Below, in pieces: positions 6,133-12,127 of a DNA stretch of 12,270 bases. Position 1 is the first letter of the stretch. Each line of letters opens with the position of its first letter. The notes under the pieces are model-generated. The model did no database searches and was not told where the DNA came from. It saw only the letters and a program-made list of their open reading frames with translations. A program made the position numbers and the translations under genes. The DNA comes from an uncultured Erysipelotrichaceae bacterium (GTDB taxonomy: Bacteria > Bacillota_I > Bacilli_A > Erysipelotrichales > Erysipelotrichaceae). The stretch is taken from contig CADBMY010000086.1 in assembly GCA_902795905.1 (NCBI GenBank), positions 1-12,270 of the forward strand. The letters are read 5' to 3'.

Positions 6133-7179
6133 CTAGCGCAGATCATAATAATCTGTATAGACACGGAATGCGGAAGGCAGCGCCAGTTCACGGAGCTGTC
6201 TTTTGTTATAGAGGCCGGTATGCTCAGGCAGGGTATCGGGATCCTTGATCTGTACTTCATAGGCATGCATATGCCACTCCAGGTGGGTGAAGATATGAAC
6301 AGCTTCCGGGAGTGTCCTGATCTTCAGCGTGTGCATACCGTCTTTTTCCAGAGCCTGTATGACTTCATTTTCGGAGCGAAAACCGCTGAGTGAGGGAAAT
6401 TCCCACAGTCTTGCAAGAAGACCTGTGTGCGGCCTCTGACGCACCAGAAAACGATCTCCTGCCTGAATCACCAGCAGTGTACGCTCTTCTATGCGTCTGG
6501 GCTTCAGCTTCGATCTGTACGGAATACGGTCATAGGAGTGATCGTGACAGGCAATACACTCTGTATGAAGGGGACATATGTCACAATGACACGTTCCCCT
6601 GGGCAGACATACGGTTTCACCAAGTTCCATCAGTCCCTGGTTAAAGCTTCCGTAATCGATATCTTCGGTATATACAGGCAGTAACAGTTCTCTGATCCTG
6701 TTTACGGTCTTCTCATCACGGATATCTTCTTCAATACCATGTACTCTCGCCAGTACACGCAGAACATTGCCGTCCACTGCCGGCACCGGTCTGCTGAAAG
6801 CTGCTGAAGCAATCGCTCCGGCTGTATATGCGCCGATCCCCGGCAGGCTGAGCAGTTCTTCGTAAGTGTCCGGCAGCTTCCCGTCATACTTCTGTACGAG
6901 TACCTGTGCACACTTCTGCAGATTGCGTGCTCTGCTGTAATAGCCAAGACCTTCCCAGAGACGCATGAGCTTATCGGGATCACATGACGCCAGAGAAGGG
7001 ATATCCGGCAGTTCCTTCATGAACATCATGTATTTCTCCCGTACAGCCTCTATGCGTGTCTGCTGAAGCATGATCTCCGATACCCATACGGCATAGGGAT
7101 CTCCGGTATCCCGCCAGGGCAGTTCTCTTTTATTCTCTTCATACCAGTGTATGATCTTTTCGGCTGTCTGTTTATTCAT
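6133..7179 (-). CDS. mutY: Adenine DNA glycosylase MutY
   Basis: A 348-residue MutY that removes adenine mispaired with 8-oxoguanine, the usual bacterial length. The glycosylase domain shows the W-V-S-E-I-M-L-Q-Q-T-R motif with catalytic Glu35, the helix-hairpin-helix L-P-G-I-G-A-Y-T-A (112-120) and catalytic Asp136 in V-D-G-N-V. The iron-sulfur loop has Cys191, Cys199, Cys202 and Cys208 (spacing 7-2-5) plus extra cysteines at 197 and 211. The C-terminal NUDIX-like domain has R-P-H-T-G-L-L-A-R-L-W-E-F-P (249-262) and an F-T-H loop (297-299) that would read 8-oxoguanine. An in-frame ATG at 7287 would add 36 residues with no homologous character and overlap the divergent gene. I start at 7179, where M-N-K-Q begins and leads directly to the conserved W-Y. 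Confidence 0.96.
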   Translation of the reverse strand: MNKQTAEKIIHWYEENKRELPWRDTGDPYAVWVSEIMLQQTRIEAVREKYMMFMKELPDIPSLASCDPDKLMRLWEGLGYYSRARNLQKCAQVLVQKYDGKLPDTYEELLSLPGIGAYTAGAIASAAFSRPVPAVDGNVLRVLARVHGIEEDIRDEKTVNRIRELLLPVYTEDIDYGSFNQGLMELGETVCLPRGTCHCDICPLHTECIACHDHSYDRIPYRSKLKPRRIEERTLLVIQAGDRFLVRQRPHTGLLARLWEFPSLSGFRSENEVIQALEKDGMHTLKIRTLPEAVHIFTHLEWHMHAYEVQIKDPDTLPEHTGLYNKRQLRELALPSAFRVYTDYYDLR

Positions 7180-7186
7180 CTCAACT

Positions 7187-7216
7187 ATTGTACAGGGTTT
7201 ATACTGAAATAGACAA
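7187..7216 (-). promoter_or_regulatory. Possible mutY promoter with almost no leader
   Basis: On the minus strand TTGTCT (plus-strand 7211-7216) and TACAAT (7187-7192) are separated by 18 bp. Transcription would begin at or next to the mutY ATG (7179), and no convincing ribosome binding site precedes that ATG. A second candidate -10, TATAAA, lies about 9 bp further upstream on the minus strand and would give a short normal leader. Confidence 0.4.
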
Positions 7217-7237
7217 ACAGACAAAGAAAGGAATACC

Positions 7238-7594
7238 ATGGTAGGAAAGTATAAAGTGATTACACTCTGCGGCAGTACACGGTTCAAGGATCAGTTCATG
7301 GAAGCCCAGAAGAAACTGACACTGGAAGGCAATATCGTGATCTCGGTGGGATTGTTCGGACATGCCGGTGACAGCGAAGTCTGGGAGAACATGGATGAAG
7401 GCACCCTGACAAAGACCAAGGAGATGCTGGATGACATGCACAAACGCAAGATCGACATGGCAGATGAGATCTTCGTGATCAATGTCGGCGGCTATATCGG
7501 TTCCAGTACGCGATCAGAGATAGAATATGCCGAAAAGACCGGGAAGACGGTAAGATATCTGGAAGAACAGCAGGAAAAGATCAGAGCCAATTGA
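7238..7594 (+). CDS. Small nucleoside 2-deoxyribosyltransferase-like protein
   Basis: A 118-residue single-domain protein with a Rossmann-like fold signature. The N-terminal strand ends in T-L-C-G-S-T-R-F (9-16), a nucleotide- or sugar-phosphate-binding loop. The second half carries A-D-E-I-F-V-I-N-V-G-G-Y-I-G-S-S-T-R-S-E-I-E-Y-A and then T-G-K-T-V. This is the arrangement of nucleoside 2-deoxyribosyltransferase and SLOG-type proteins, in which the glutamate (here Glu94) is often catalytic. True deoxyribosyltransferases are somewhat longer, so the reaction is uncertain; it may be a nucleotide-cleaving or binding protein. An AAAGGA ribosome binding site (7227-7232) supports the ATG at 7238. 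It diverges from mutY with 58 bp between starts, and its stop codon lies in the loop of its own terminator. Confidence 0.75.
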   Translation: MVGKYKVITLCGSTRFKDQFMEAQKKLTLEGNIVISVGLFGHAGDSEVWENMDEGTLTKTKEMLDDMHKRKIDMADEIFVINVGGYIGSSTRSEIEYAEKTGKTVRYLEEQQEKIRAN

Positions 7595-7608
7595 CTCTGA
7601 TTTTGTTT
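7580..7608 (+). terminator. Intrinsic terminator of the deoxyribosyltransferase-like gene
   Basis: ATCAGAG (7580-7586) pairs with CTCTGAT (7595-7601) around an 8-base loop that contains the TGA stop codon. The T-rich tail TTTTGTTT follows. The end of the coding sequence is thus part of the hairpin. Confidence 0.75.
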
Positions 7609-7637
7609 CTGTTCCCGGAAGCACTGTACGGCAGGTG

Positions 7638-7646
7638 TGCTAAAAT
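7638..7646 (+). promoter_or_regulatory. Extended -10 promoter of the tocopherol-cyclase-family gene
   Basis: TGC-TAAAAT matches the extended -10 pattern TGnTATAAT with one mismatch, and no good -35 box is visible. Transcription from it would start near 7653, about 20 nt before the ATG at 7673. This argues against the alternative GTG start at 7637. Confidence 0.55.
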
Positions 7647-7672
7647 ATACAGACGGACAGAAGGTGACATAC

Positions 7673-8794
7673 ATGTTTAACAAATCAGACATCACAAGAG
7701 ATGCATGCATGCTTGTGGGCAAACAGGCAGAAAAAGGATATGACTGGTGGTGGCATTCCTTTACGGCGCATCACAGTGAAACAGGTGAAGAGAAACAGTT
7801 CTTTATCGAATTCTTTCTGTGTAATCCAGCTCTGGGAGGGGAGAGACCTGTATACGGTCAGCTTCCCGGGCACAGGGAAAAAGGTATACGGCCGTCATAT
7901 CTGATGATCAAAGCCGGTACATGGGGTAAAGACAAGGCGCAGCTGCACAGATTCTTTGGCTGGAAACAGATCAGTGTTTCTGCAGGAACTCCTTTTTCGA
8001 TACAGGCAGATGACTGTATGCTGGATGAACAGGAAAGCAGAGGACATATATGCCTGACTGAAGATGAAGTACAGGCGCATCCGGAATACATGTGTGATGC
8101 CGGAGAGATCAGCTGGAATCTGCATATACATAAGGAGGTTGCCTTCAACGTAGGATACGGAGCAGGAAAACTGTTTCGCAGACTGCAGTTATTTGAGATG
8201 CTCTGGCATGCGGAGGGCATGAAGACTTCCTACAGCGGTGAGATCACTTATAACGGTGAGAAGTATATTGTTGCTCCAGATCGTTCTTTTGGTTATGCGG
8301 ACAAGAACTGGGGCAGGGATTTTACTTCTCCCTGGGTATGGCTTTCCTCATGTGATCTAATCAGTGTGAAGAGCGGTAAACAGCTCTCTGACAGTGTCTT
8401 TGATATCGGCGGAGGATGTCCTAAAGTAGGTCCTGTTGCGCTGCCCAGAAAACTTCTTTCGGCCTTCTGGTATGAAGGAAGACCATATGAATTCAACTTT
8501 TCCAAGTTCTGGACCTTTACCCGTACGGTATTTGACTGTCATGAGACACAGGATGAGATCATCTGGCATGTAGAACAGAAGACATGGACGAACAGGATGG
8601 TAACAGATATACGCTGCCGCAAGAAAGACATGTTACTGGTGAATTATGAAGCACCGGACGGAAGAAAGCGTCATAACCGTCTCTGGAACGGCGGAAACGG
8701 AAGCGGTACGGTCAAACTGTACCACCTGGGCAGACTGGTGGATGAAGTGATCTGCAGGAATACCGGCTGTGAATACGGAGAGTATACGGAATAG
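7673..8794 (+). CDS. Tocopherol cyclase family protein
   Basis: A 373-residue soluble protein with no signal peptide or membrane helix. It shows the two hallmark regions of the tocopherol-cyclase-like/CrtC-like beta-barrel family. One is an N-terminal Y-D-W-W-W-H-S-F-T-A (23-32) leading into a beta strand; the other is F-G-Y-A-D-K-N-W-G followed by S-P-W-V-W-L-S-S (206-226), equivalent to the W-A-E-K-N-W-G motif of plant VTE1. In plants and cyanobacteria the enzyme closes the chromanol ring of vitamin E. A Bacillota host has no known tocopherol pathway, so the bacterial relatives have no assigned reaction and may act on another lipid or quinone. AAGGTG (7661-7666) lies six bases before the ATG at 7673, and an extended -10 promoter lies upstream. 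Several cysteines (12, 50, 115, 127, 141) do not form an obvious metal motif. It is transcribed alone, between two terminators. Confidence 0.75.
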   Translation: MFNKSDITRDACMLVGKQAEKGYDWWWHSFTAHHSETGEEKQFFIEFFLCNPALGGERPVYGQLPGHREKGIRPSYLMIKAGTWGKDKAQLHRFFGWKQISVSAGTPFSIQADDCMLDEQESRGHICLTEDEVQAHPEYMCDAGEISWNLHIHKEVAFNVGYGAGKLFRRLQLFEMLWHAEGMKTSYSGEITYNGEKYIVAPDRSFGYADKNWGRDFTSPWVWLSSCDLISVKSGKQLSDSVFDIGGGCPKVGPVALPRKLLSAFWYEGRPYEFNFSKFWTFTRTVFDCHETQDEIIWHVEQKTWTNRMVTDIRCRKKDMLLVNYEAPDGRKRHNRLWNGGNGSGTVKLYHLGRLVDEVICRNTGCEYGEYTE

Positions 8795-8823
8795 ATCTGC
8801 TGTACACTGTGGCATATGAAAAG

Positions 8824-8854
8824 GATCAGAGTTTTGAACTCTGATCTTTGTTTT
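8824..8854. terminator. Bidirectional terminator between two convergent genes
   Basis: A perfect 10-bp stem GATCAGAGTT (8824-8833) pairs with 8837-8846 around a 3-base loop. TTTGTTTT follows on the plus strand, and A-rich sequence precedes it. It serves the tocopherol-cyclase-family gene and probably the convergent AIM24 gene, whose stop codon starts at 8855 on the minus strand. Confidence 0.88.
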
Positions 8855-9524
8855 AGTTACCCTGTTTTAACGGCAGATAGGGGATGATCGCTCCGGCAAC
8901 AGAGGAGATCGGCATTGTCTGCAGCCAGATCCTGCCGGGTCCTGTCAGTACCGTGTTGAAGATTCCTTCACCGCCGAAGAGAACATTTTTCATGCCCTTG
9001 ACCGTCTGGATATCCATTGTTACACCGGCTTCATAGCCTGCGACATTGCCTGTATCCACGATGATCTGTTCACCGGAACGCAGATAGAGCTCATGCAGAT
9101 CACCGTCGATCTCGACAAAAGCAGTACCTCTGCCGGAGAGTCTCTGCATGATGAAGCCCTCACCGCCGAATAAACCTGCACCGAGTTTCCTGCGGAATTC
9201 AACAGACAGCTTCACAGAACTTTCAGAAGCGAGGAAGGCACTCTTCTGGAAGATCCAGTCACCTTCGGATACATCCACGGGGACGATCTTTCCGGGAAAG
9301 CTTGAACCAAAGGCGATCATACCGTTACCGCCTCTGCATGTATAGATATTCTGGAAGATACTCTCTCCTGTAAAGAGCCTGCCGAAACCGCCGGTGCCGG
9401 ATGTCTGCATCTCCATGTTCGGGGACATCCAGACCATCGATCCGCTTTCGGTGATCATCTGTTCATTCGCTGATAAGCAGCACTGGACGACGGGGAATGC
9501 ACCGCCGATGATCTCATATTCCAT
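8853..9524 (-). CDS. AIM24/TIGR00266 family protein
   Basis: A 223-residue protein of the AIM24 family (also TIGR00266), an all-beta fold with repeated strands. Members are widespread in bacteria and in yeast mitochondria and have no established biochemical role. Family features seen here are the early M-I-T-E-S-G-S-M-V-W-M-S segment (23-34), the G-x-G-G-F-G-R-L-F-T-G-E-S-I-F stretch (about 43-57), a G-L-F-G-G-E-G-F repeat at 117-124 echoed by L-F-G-G-E-G-I-F at 182-189, and T-G-P-G-R-I-W-L-Q-T (194-203). GGAGG (9533-9537 on the plus strand) sits eight bases before the ATG at 9524. An upstream in-frame TTG at 9539 would overlap that site, so I reject it. It follows the amidohydrolase by 52 bp on the same strand with no terminator between them, so co-transcription with hxlR and the amidohydrolase is likely. 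Confidence 0.88.
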   Translation of the reverse strand: MEYEIIGGAFPVVQCCLSANEQMITESGSMVWMSPNMEMQTSGTGGFGRLFTGESIFQNIYTCRGGNGMIAFGSSFPGKIVPVDVSEGDWIFQKSAFLASESSVKLSVEFRRKLGAGLFGGEGFIMQRLSGRGTAFVEIDGDLHELYLRSGEQIIVDTGNVAGYEAGVTMDIQTVKGMKNVLFGGEGIFNTVLTGPGRIWLQTMPISSVAGAIIPYLPLKQGN

Positions 9525-9576
9525 AACATAAACCTCCAAATCTATCGTATATATGTTTTTACTGTCTGTATACCGG

Positions 9577-10986
9577 TCAGTGTTTCAGATCGTAGAGACC
9601 GGGATCTTCAAAGATATCCGTTCTGCCGAAGCGTTTCATCGTTCTTGTAAAGACTTCTTCGGCATCCTGCAGGATCTTCTCCTCACTGACATCTGTCAGT
9701 GTTCGTCCCTGCATACGTATCTTTCCGTCGGTGATCACCAGATCCACATCCTGTCCCATTGCGAACTGCACGAGTCTTTCCACAGGCATATGGATAAAGG
9801 GGGTCAGGTGCGGCTGCTTCGTGTTGATGCGGATCAGGTCGGCTTTCTTGCCTACCTCAAGAGAACCGACAAGATGATCGATGCCGAGGGCTCTGGCCGG
9901 TTCGATCGTGACCATCTCCAGGACCTTCCCGCACGGAAGCAGCGAATAATCACTGTGCTCATATCTCTGCAGGATCTGTACATTCTTCATGTCACGCCAG
10001 AGATCGAAACTGCGGTCGGGTGCCGATCCGTCGGTGATGACTGCCACGTGAATGCCTCTTTCCAGCATCTTTGTGACCGGACATCTGCGGATGATATGCG
10101 AGTATGTCGTGGGTCCGTGAAAAACATATGTATTGGAATGTGCAAGGATATCCAGCTCGGCTTCGGAGTAACCGGTGGAATGGGTCAGGGACAGATGCCA
10201 GTCCAGTACCTCCGGTATATGTTCGTTCAGGAAGGCCACATCACCGCCGTAGGCATGGGTGTGGATCGGCTGATCATACATGCGTGCAAGTTCATACATC
10301 CTGCGGTTATGCAGGATATTGTCTTCGATACTGTAACCGGGACGCTTTCCCATCCTGCCCGGGGCAACGATGCAGGTGCCTCGAGGGTGTCTGCCATTGA
10401 GCTGTTTCAATGCTTCTTCGGTCGTATGCAGCGCCTGGTCCGGTGTTACCGTGTATTCGTCGACGATATCGCCGTGATAGGTGCGGGCAGTCTTGGGCCA
10501 GGGCTCGTTGGCAGTGCCGATACCGCTGTATTGCCGGATGCCGGTGATCAGGGATCCCTGCATGTGGGCTCTGATCGGCCAGATGTCATCTACACGCGGC
10601 GTATTGCCGACCATGGATACGGCAGTCGTAACACCGAACTTGAGCCTCTCCATGGCGGAAAGGGCACCTTCCGTGTACCAGAAGTCTTCATCGGAATACA
10701 TGTAGTAGATGCTTTCGGCAGCGCTCTCCCAGTCATCGGCACTGTTTCCGCAGATACTGCGTGTCATCCCGTGTCCGGCATGGCCATGGCCATCCACCAG
10801 TCCCGGCAACACCGGTTTGCCTTCGAGGTCGATCACCGTCTTCGCATCGGGAAGTACCGGTGTATCATCCATGTCGCCAAGGCAGGCAATACGGTCATCC
10901 TGTATGCCGATATATCCGTGTGTATAGATGTGATGTTCGCGGTCAACGGTGATGATAACACCGTTTTTCAGTAAGAGATCCAGCAT
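9577..10986 (-). CDS. Metal-dependent amidohydrolase (TrzN/SsnA/MtaD-like, COG0402 type)
   Basis: A 469-residue cytosolic amidohydrolase: a TIM barrel flanked by a small beta domain formed from both termini (V-I-D-L-E-G-K-P-V-L-P-G-L-V-D at 51-65; K-A-D-L-I at 381-385). Metal ligands are His67 and His69 (D-G-H-G-H), His244 (I-H-T-H), His269 (L-T-H-S-T) and Asp319 (I-T-D-G-S). Relatives deaminate or dechlorinate purines, triazines and similar rings. Two departures stand out: the first motif is G-H-G-H-A-G-H-G instead of the common N-x-H-x-H, and the residue expected to be the catalytic glutamate in HxHxxE is glycine (247). The ring deaminase reaction is therefore doubtful and the substrate is unknown. 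AGGAGG (10993-10998 on the plus strand) lies six bases before the ATG. The start is one base after the hxlR stop codon, so the two are translated from one message and HxlR probably controls it. Confidence 0.9.
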   Translation of the reverse strand: MLDLLLKNGVIITVDREHHIYTHGYIGIQDDRIACLGDMDDTPVLPDAKTVIDLEGKPVLPGLVDGHGHAGHGMTRSICGNSADDWESAAESIYYMYSDEDFWYTEGALSAMERLKFGVTTAVSMVGNTPRVDDIWPIRAHMQGSLITGIRQYSGIGTANEPWPKTARTYHGDIVDEYTVTPDQALHTTEEALKQLNGRHPRGTCIVAPGRMGKRPGYSIEDNILHNRRMYELARMYDQPIHTHAYGGDVAFLNEHIPEVLDWHLSLTHSTGYSEAELDILAHSNTYVFHGPTTYSHIIRRCPVTKMLERGIHVAVITDGSAPDRSFDLWRDMKNVQILQRYEHSDYSLLPCGKVLEMVTIEPARALGIDHLVGSLEVGKKADLIRINTKQPHLTPFIHMPVERLVQFAMGQDVDLVITDGKIRMQGRTLTDVSEEKILQDAEEVFTRTMKRFGRTDIFEDPGLYDLKH

Positions 10987-10987
10987 G

Positions 10988-11326
10988 TTATACCTCCTGC
11001 GGTCTGTTCTCGTTGCCCCAGTCGCAGAGATGATCCAATACCTTAACGAGTGAGTGGCCTCTCTCGGTGAGCGTATACTCTGTCTTGGGCGGGATGACCG
11101 GATAGACCGTACGGATGATCAGACCGTCATTCTCCAGTTCCCTGAGATTATGACTGAGGGTCTTGTCTGCGATATTGCCGATATATCTCTGCATCTCGTT
11201 GAAACGTACAGGCTCATATTCCATCAGGCAGTACAGAATGATCGGTTTATACCGGCCGGAGATCAGAGACAGTGTATAACTGTATCCGGTGGAGGAGAAG
11301 TCGGCAGTACTGATATTCTTTGTCAT
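10988..11326 (-). CDS. HxlR family winged-helix regulator
   Basis: A 112-residue HxlR-type regulator of typical size. The winged helix spans residues 24-95: G-R-Y-K-P-I-I-L-Y-C-L, R-F-N-E-M-Q-R-Y-I-G, then the recognition helix K-T-L-S-H-N-L-R-E-L-E-N-D-G-L-I and a wing ending P-P-K-T-E-Y-T-L-T-E-R-G. The family often responds to quinones, aldehydes or other electrophiles. Cysteines occur only at 33 and 101, so the N-terminal redox cysteine of HypR/YodB-like members is absent. GGAGG (11334-11338 on the plus strand) lies seven bases before the ATG at 11326. A longer reading to 11707 is an artefact running antisense to the flavin reductase gene. It heads an operon with the amidohydrolase and is divergent from the flavin reductase gene across an inverted repeat. 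Confidence 0.92.
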   Translation of the reverse strand: MTKNISTADFSSTGYSYTLSLISGRYKPIILYCLMEYEPVRFNEMQRYIGNIADKTLSHNLRELENDGLIIRTVYPVIPPKTEYTLTERGHSLVKVLDHLCDWGNENRPQEV

Positions 11327-11342
11327 ATGCTTACCTCCGGGT

Positions 11343-11369
11343 AAGTACCCATCATCAATGTAGGTACTT
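11343..11369. promoter_or_regulatory. Inverted repeat in the hxlR/flavin reductase intergenic region, probable HxlR operator
   Basis: AAGTACC (11343-11349) and GGTACTT (11363-11369) are a perfect 7-bp inverted repeat with 13 bp between them. The half-sites are 20 bp apart centre to centre, so they face the same side of the helix. The right half overlaps the -35 box of the flavin reductase promoter, as expected for a repressor site. Confidence 0.7.
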
Positions 11370-11397
11370 GAATATCTTTCTGAGCAAATGGTATCAT
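11368..11397 (+). promoter_or_regulatory. Probable promoter of the flavin reductase-like gene
   Basis: TTGAAT (11368-11373) and TATCAT (11392-11397) are spaced by 18 bp, giving 9 of 12 consensus matches. The leader would be about 30 nt, carrying AGGAGG at 11422-11427. The -35 box shares two bases with the GGTACTT half-site. Confidence 0.6.
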
Positions 11398-11435
11398 CTC
11401 TTTGAAAGAAATACAATTCACAGGAGGTAATGTAT

Positions 11436-12008
11436 ATGAAAAAAGATCTTGGTGTTATTCCGGCAGTATATCCGATGCCTGTACTGATGGTTGCGGCATA
11501 CGATGAGAACGGCAAAGTCAATGTCATGAATGTTGCCTGGGGACAGGTCGCAGATGATGATAAGATCATCCTGTTCATCGGTGAAGGTAAGAAGACATGG
11601 CTGAATATCCTGGCTTCCAAAGCCTTTACGGTCGCCATTGCCGATGAGGCACATGTGGACGTGGCTGACTTCTTCGGTATTGCTTCCGGTAATAAGATGG
11701 ATGACAAGTTCGAAAGAACCGGATATCACGCGGTAAAGAGCGACAAGGTCAATGCCCCGGTTATTGAGGAGTTCCCGGTCGTCATGGAATGCGAGCTGCT
11801 GGAACATCTGAAGGATGAACATGTCTCTGCCATCGTGGGTAAGATCGTCAATGTCAAGGCAAATGAGGAAGTCCTGGATGAAAAGGGTAAGGTCGATGTC
11901 ACAAAGCTTCACGCCCTGATGTTCGATCAGTTCCGTAACGGTTACTACGGTACCGGTGAGAAGGTTGCCCAGGCCTGGAATGCCGGTGCATACCTGATGA
12001 AGAAATAA
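11436..12008 (+). CDS. Flavin reductase-like FMN-binding split-barrel protein
   Basis: A 190-residue protein of the flavin reductase-like/flavoredoxin family, which binds FMN in a split beta-barrel and uses NAD(P)H or a protein electron donor. Signatures are P-A-V-Y-P-M-P-V-L-M-V near the start, K-V-N-V-M-N-V-A-W-G-Q-V (27-38), the K-K-T-W-L-N-I segment (52-58), which normally sits at the FMN phosphate, and D-F-F-G-I-A-S-G-N-K-M-D-D-K-F-E-R-T-G (78-96). The start at 11436 has AGGAGG eight bases upstream (11422-11427); an in-frame ATG at 11430 is only two bases from that site. The gene is divergent from hxlR, an arrangement in which HxlR often represses the neighbouring oxidoreductase until an electrophile or quinone appears. 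The electron acceptor is not known. Confidence 0.88.
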   Translation: MKKDLGVIPAVYPMPVLMVAAYDENGKVNVMNVAWGQVADDDKIILFIGEGKKTWLNILASKAFTVAIADEAHVDVADFFGIASGNKMDDKFERTGYHAVKSDKVNAPVIEEFPVVMECELLEHLKDEHVSAIVGKIVNVKANEEVLDEKGKVDVTKLHALMFDQFRNGYYGTGEKVAQAWNAGAYLMKK

Positions 12009-12032
12009 GAATAAAGAGAAATAACAAACGGA

Positions 12033-12058
12033 AGAGCTGCATACACGCGGCTCTTTTT
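12033..12058 (+). terminator. Intrinsic terminator of the flavin reductase-like gene
   Basis: AGAGCTGC (12033-12040) pairs with GCGGCTCT (12047-12054) with one G-U pair, around a 6-base loop. A run of five T follows (12054-12058). Confidence 0.85.
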
Positions 12059-12059
12059 C

Positions 12060-12078
12060 CGGTACAGATTCTGTACCG
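12060..12078. promoter_or_regulatory. Perfect inverted repeat upstream of the UvrA-family gene
   Basis: CGGTACAG (12060-12067) and CTGTACCG (12071-12078) form a perfect 8-bp inverted repeat around ATT. It lies where the -35 region of the uvrA-type gene would be; a -10-like TATGAT is at 12096-12101 with no good -35. This fits an operator. It has no T tail, so it is not a terminator, and it does not match the known LexA box patterns. Confidence 0.45.
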
Positions 12079-12127
12079 TACGCAGTATGCACAAGTATGA
12101 TAGAGTGTATATCTGTGAGGAATACGT

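Noticed and set aside
6553..6609. MutY iron-sulfur cysteine spacing of 7-2-5 instead of the E. coli 6-2-5.
   Set aside because: As I recall, a one-residue longer first loop is common in Bacillota MutY, so this is probably a normal variant and not a defect.
7212..7226. A short tandem repeat (AGACAAAC/AGACAAAG) before the deoxyribosyltransferase-like gene.
   Set aside because: It has only two 8-bp units, one with a mismatch, in a 58-bp spacer; this is too little to support a regulatory claim.
9553..10974. A 473-codon open frame on the plus strand, fully antisense to the amidohydrolase gene.
   Set aside because: It is codon-aligned with the amidohydrolase and stays open only because that gene uses no TTA, CTA or TCA codons. 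Its translation shows no family motifs and it has no ribosome binding site. The minus-strand protein has clear metal-binding motifs.
11418..12092. A 224-codon frame on the minus strand over the flavin reductase gene.
   Set aside because: It is a shadow of the flavin reductase coding sequence, overlaps its terminator, and its translation has no recognisable domain.
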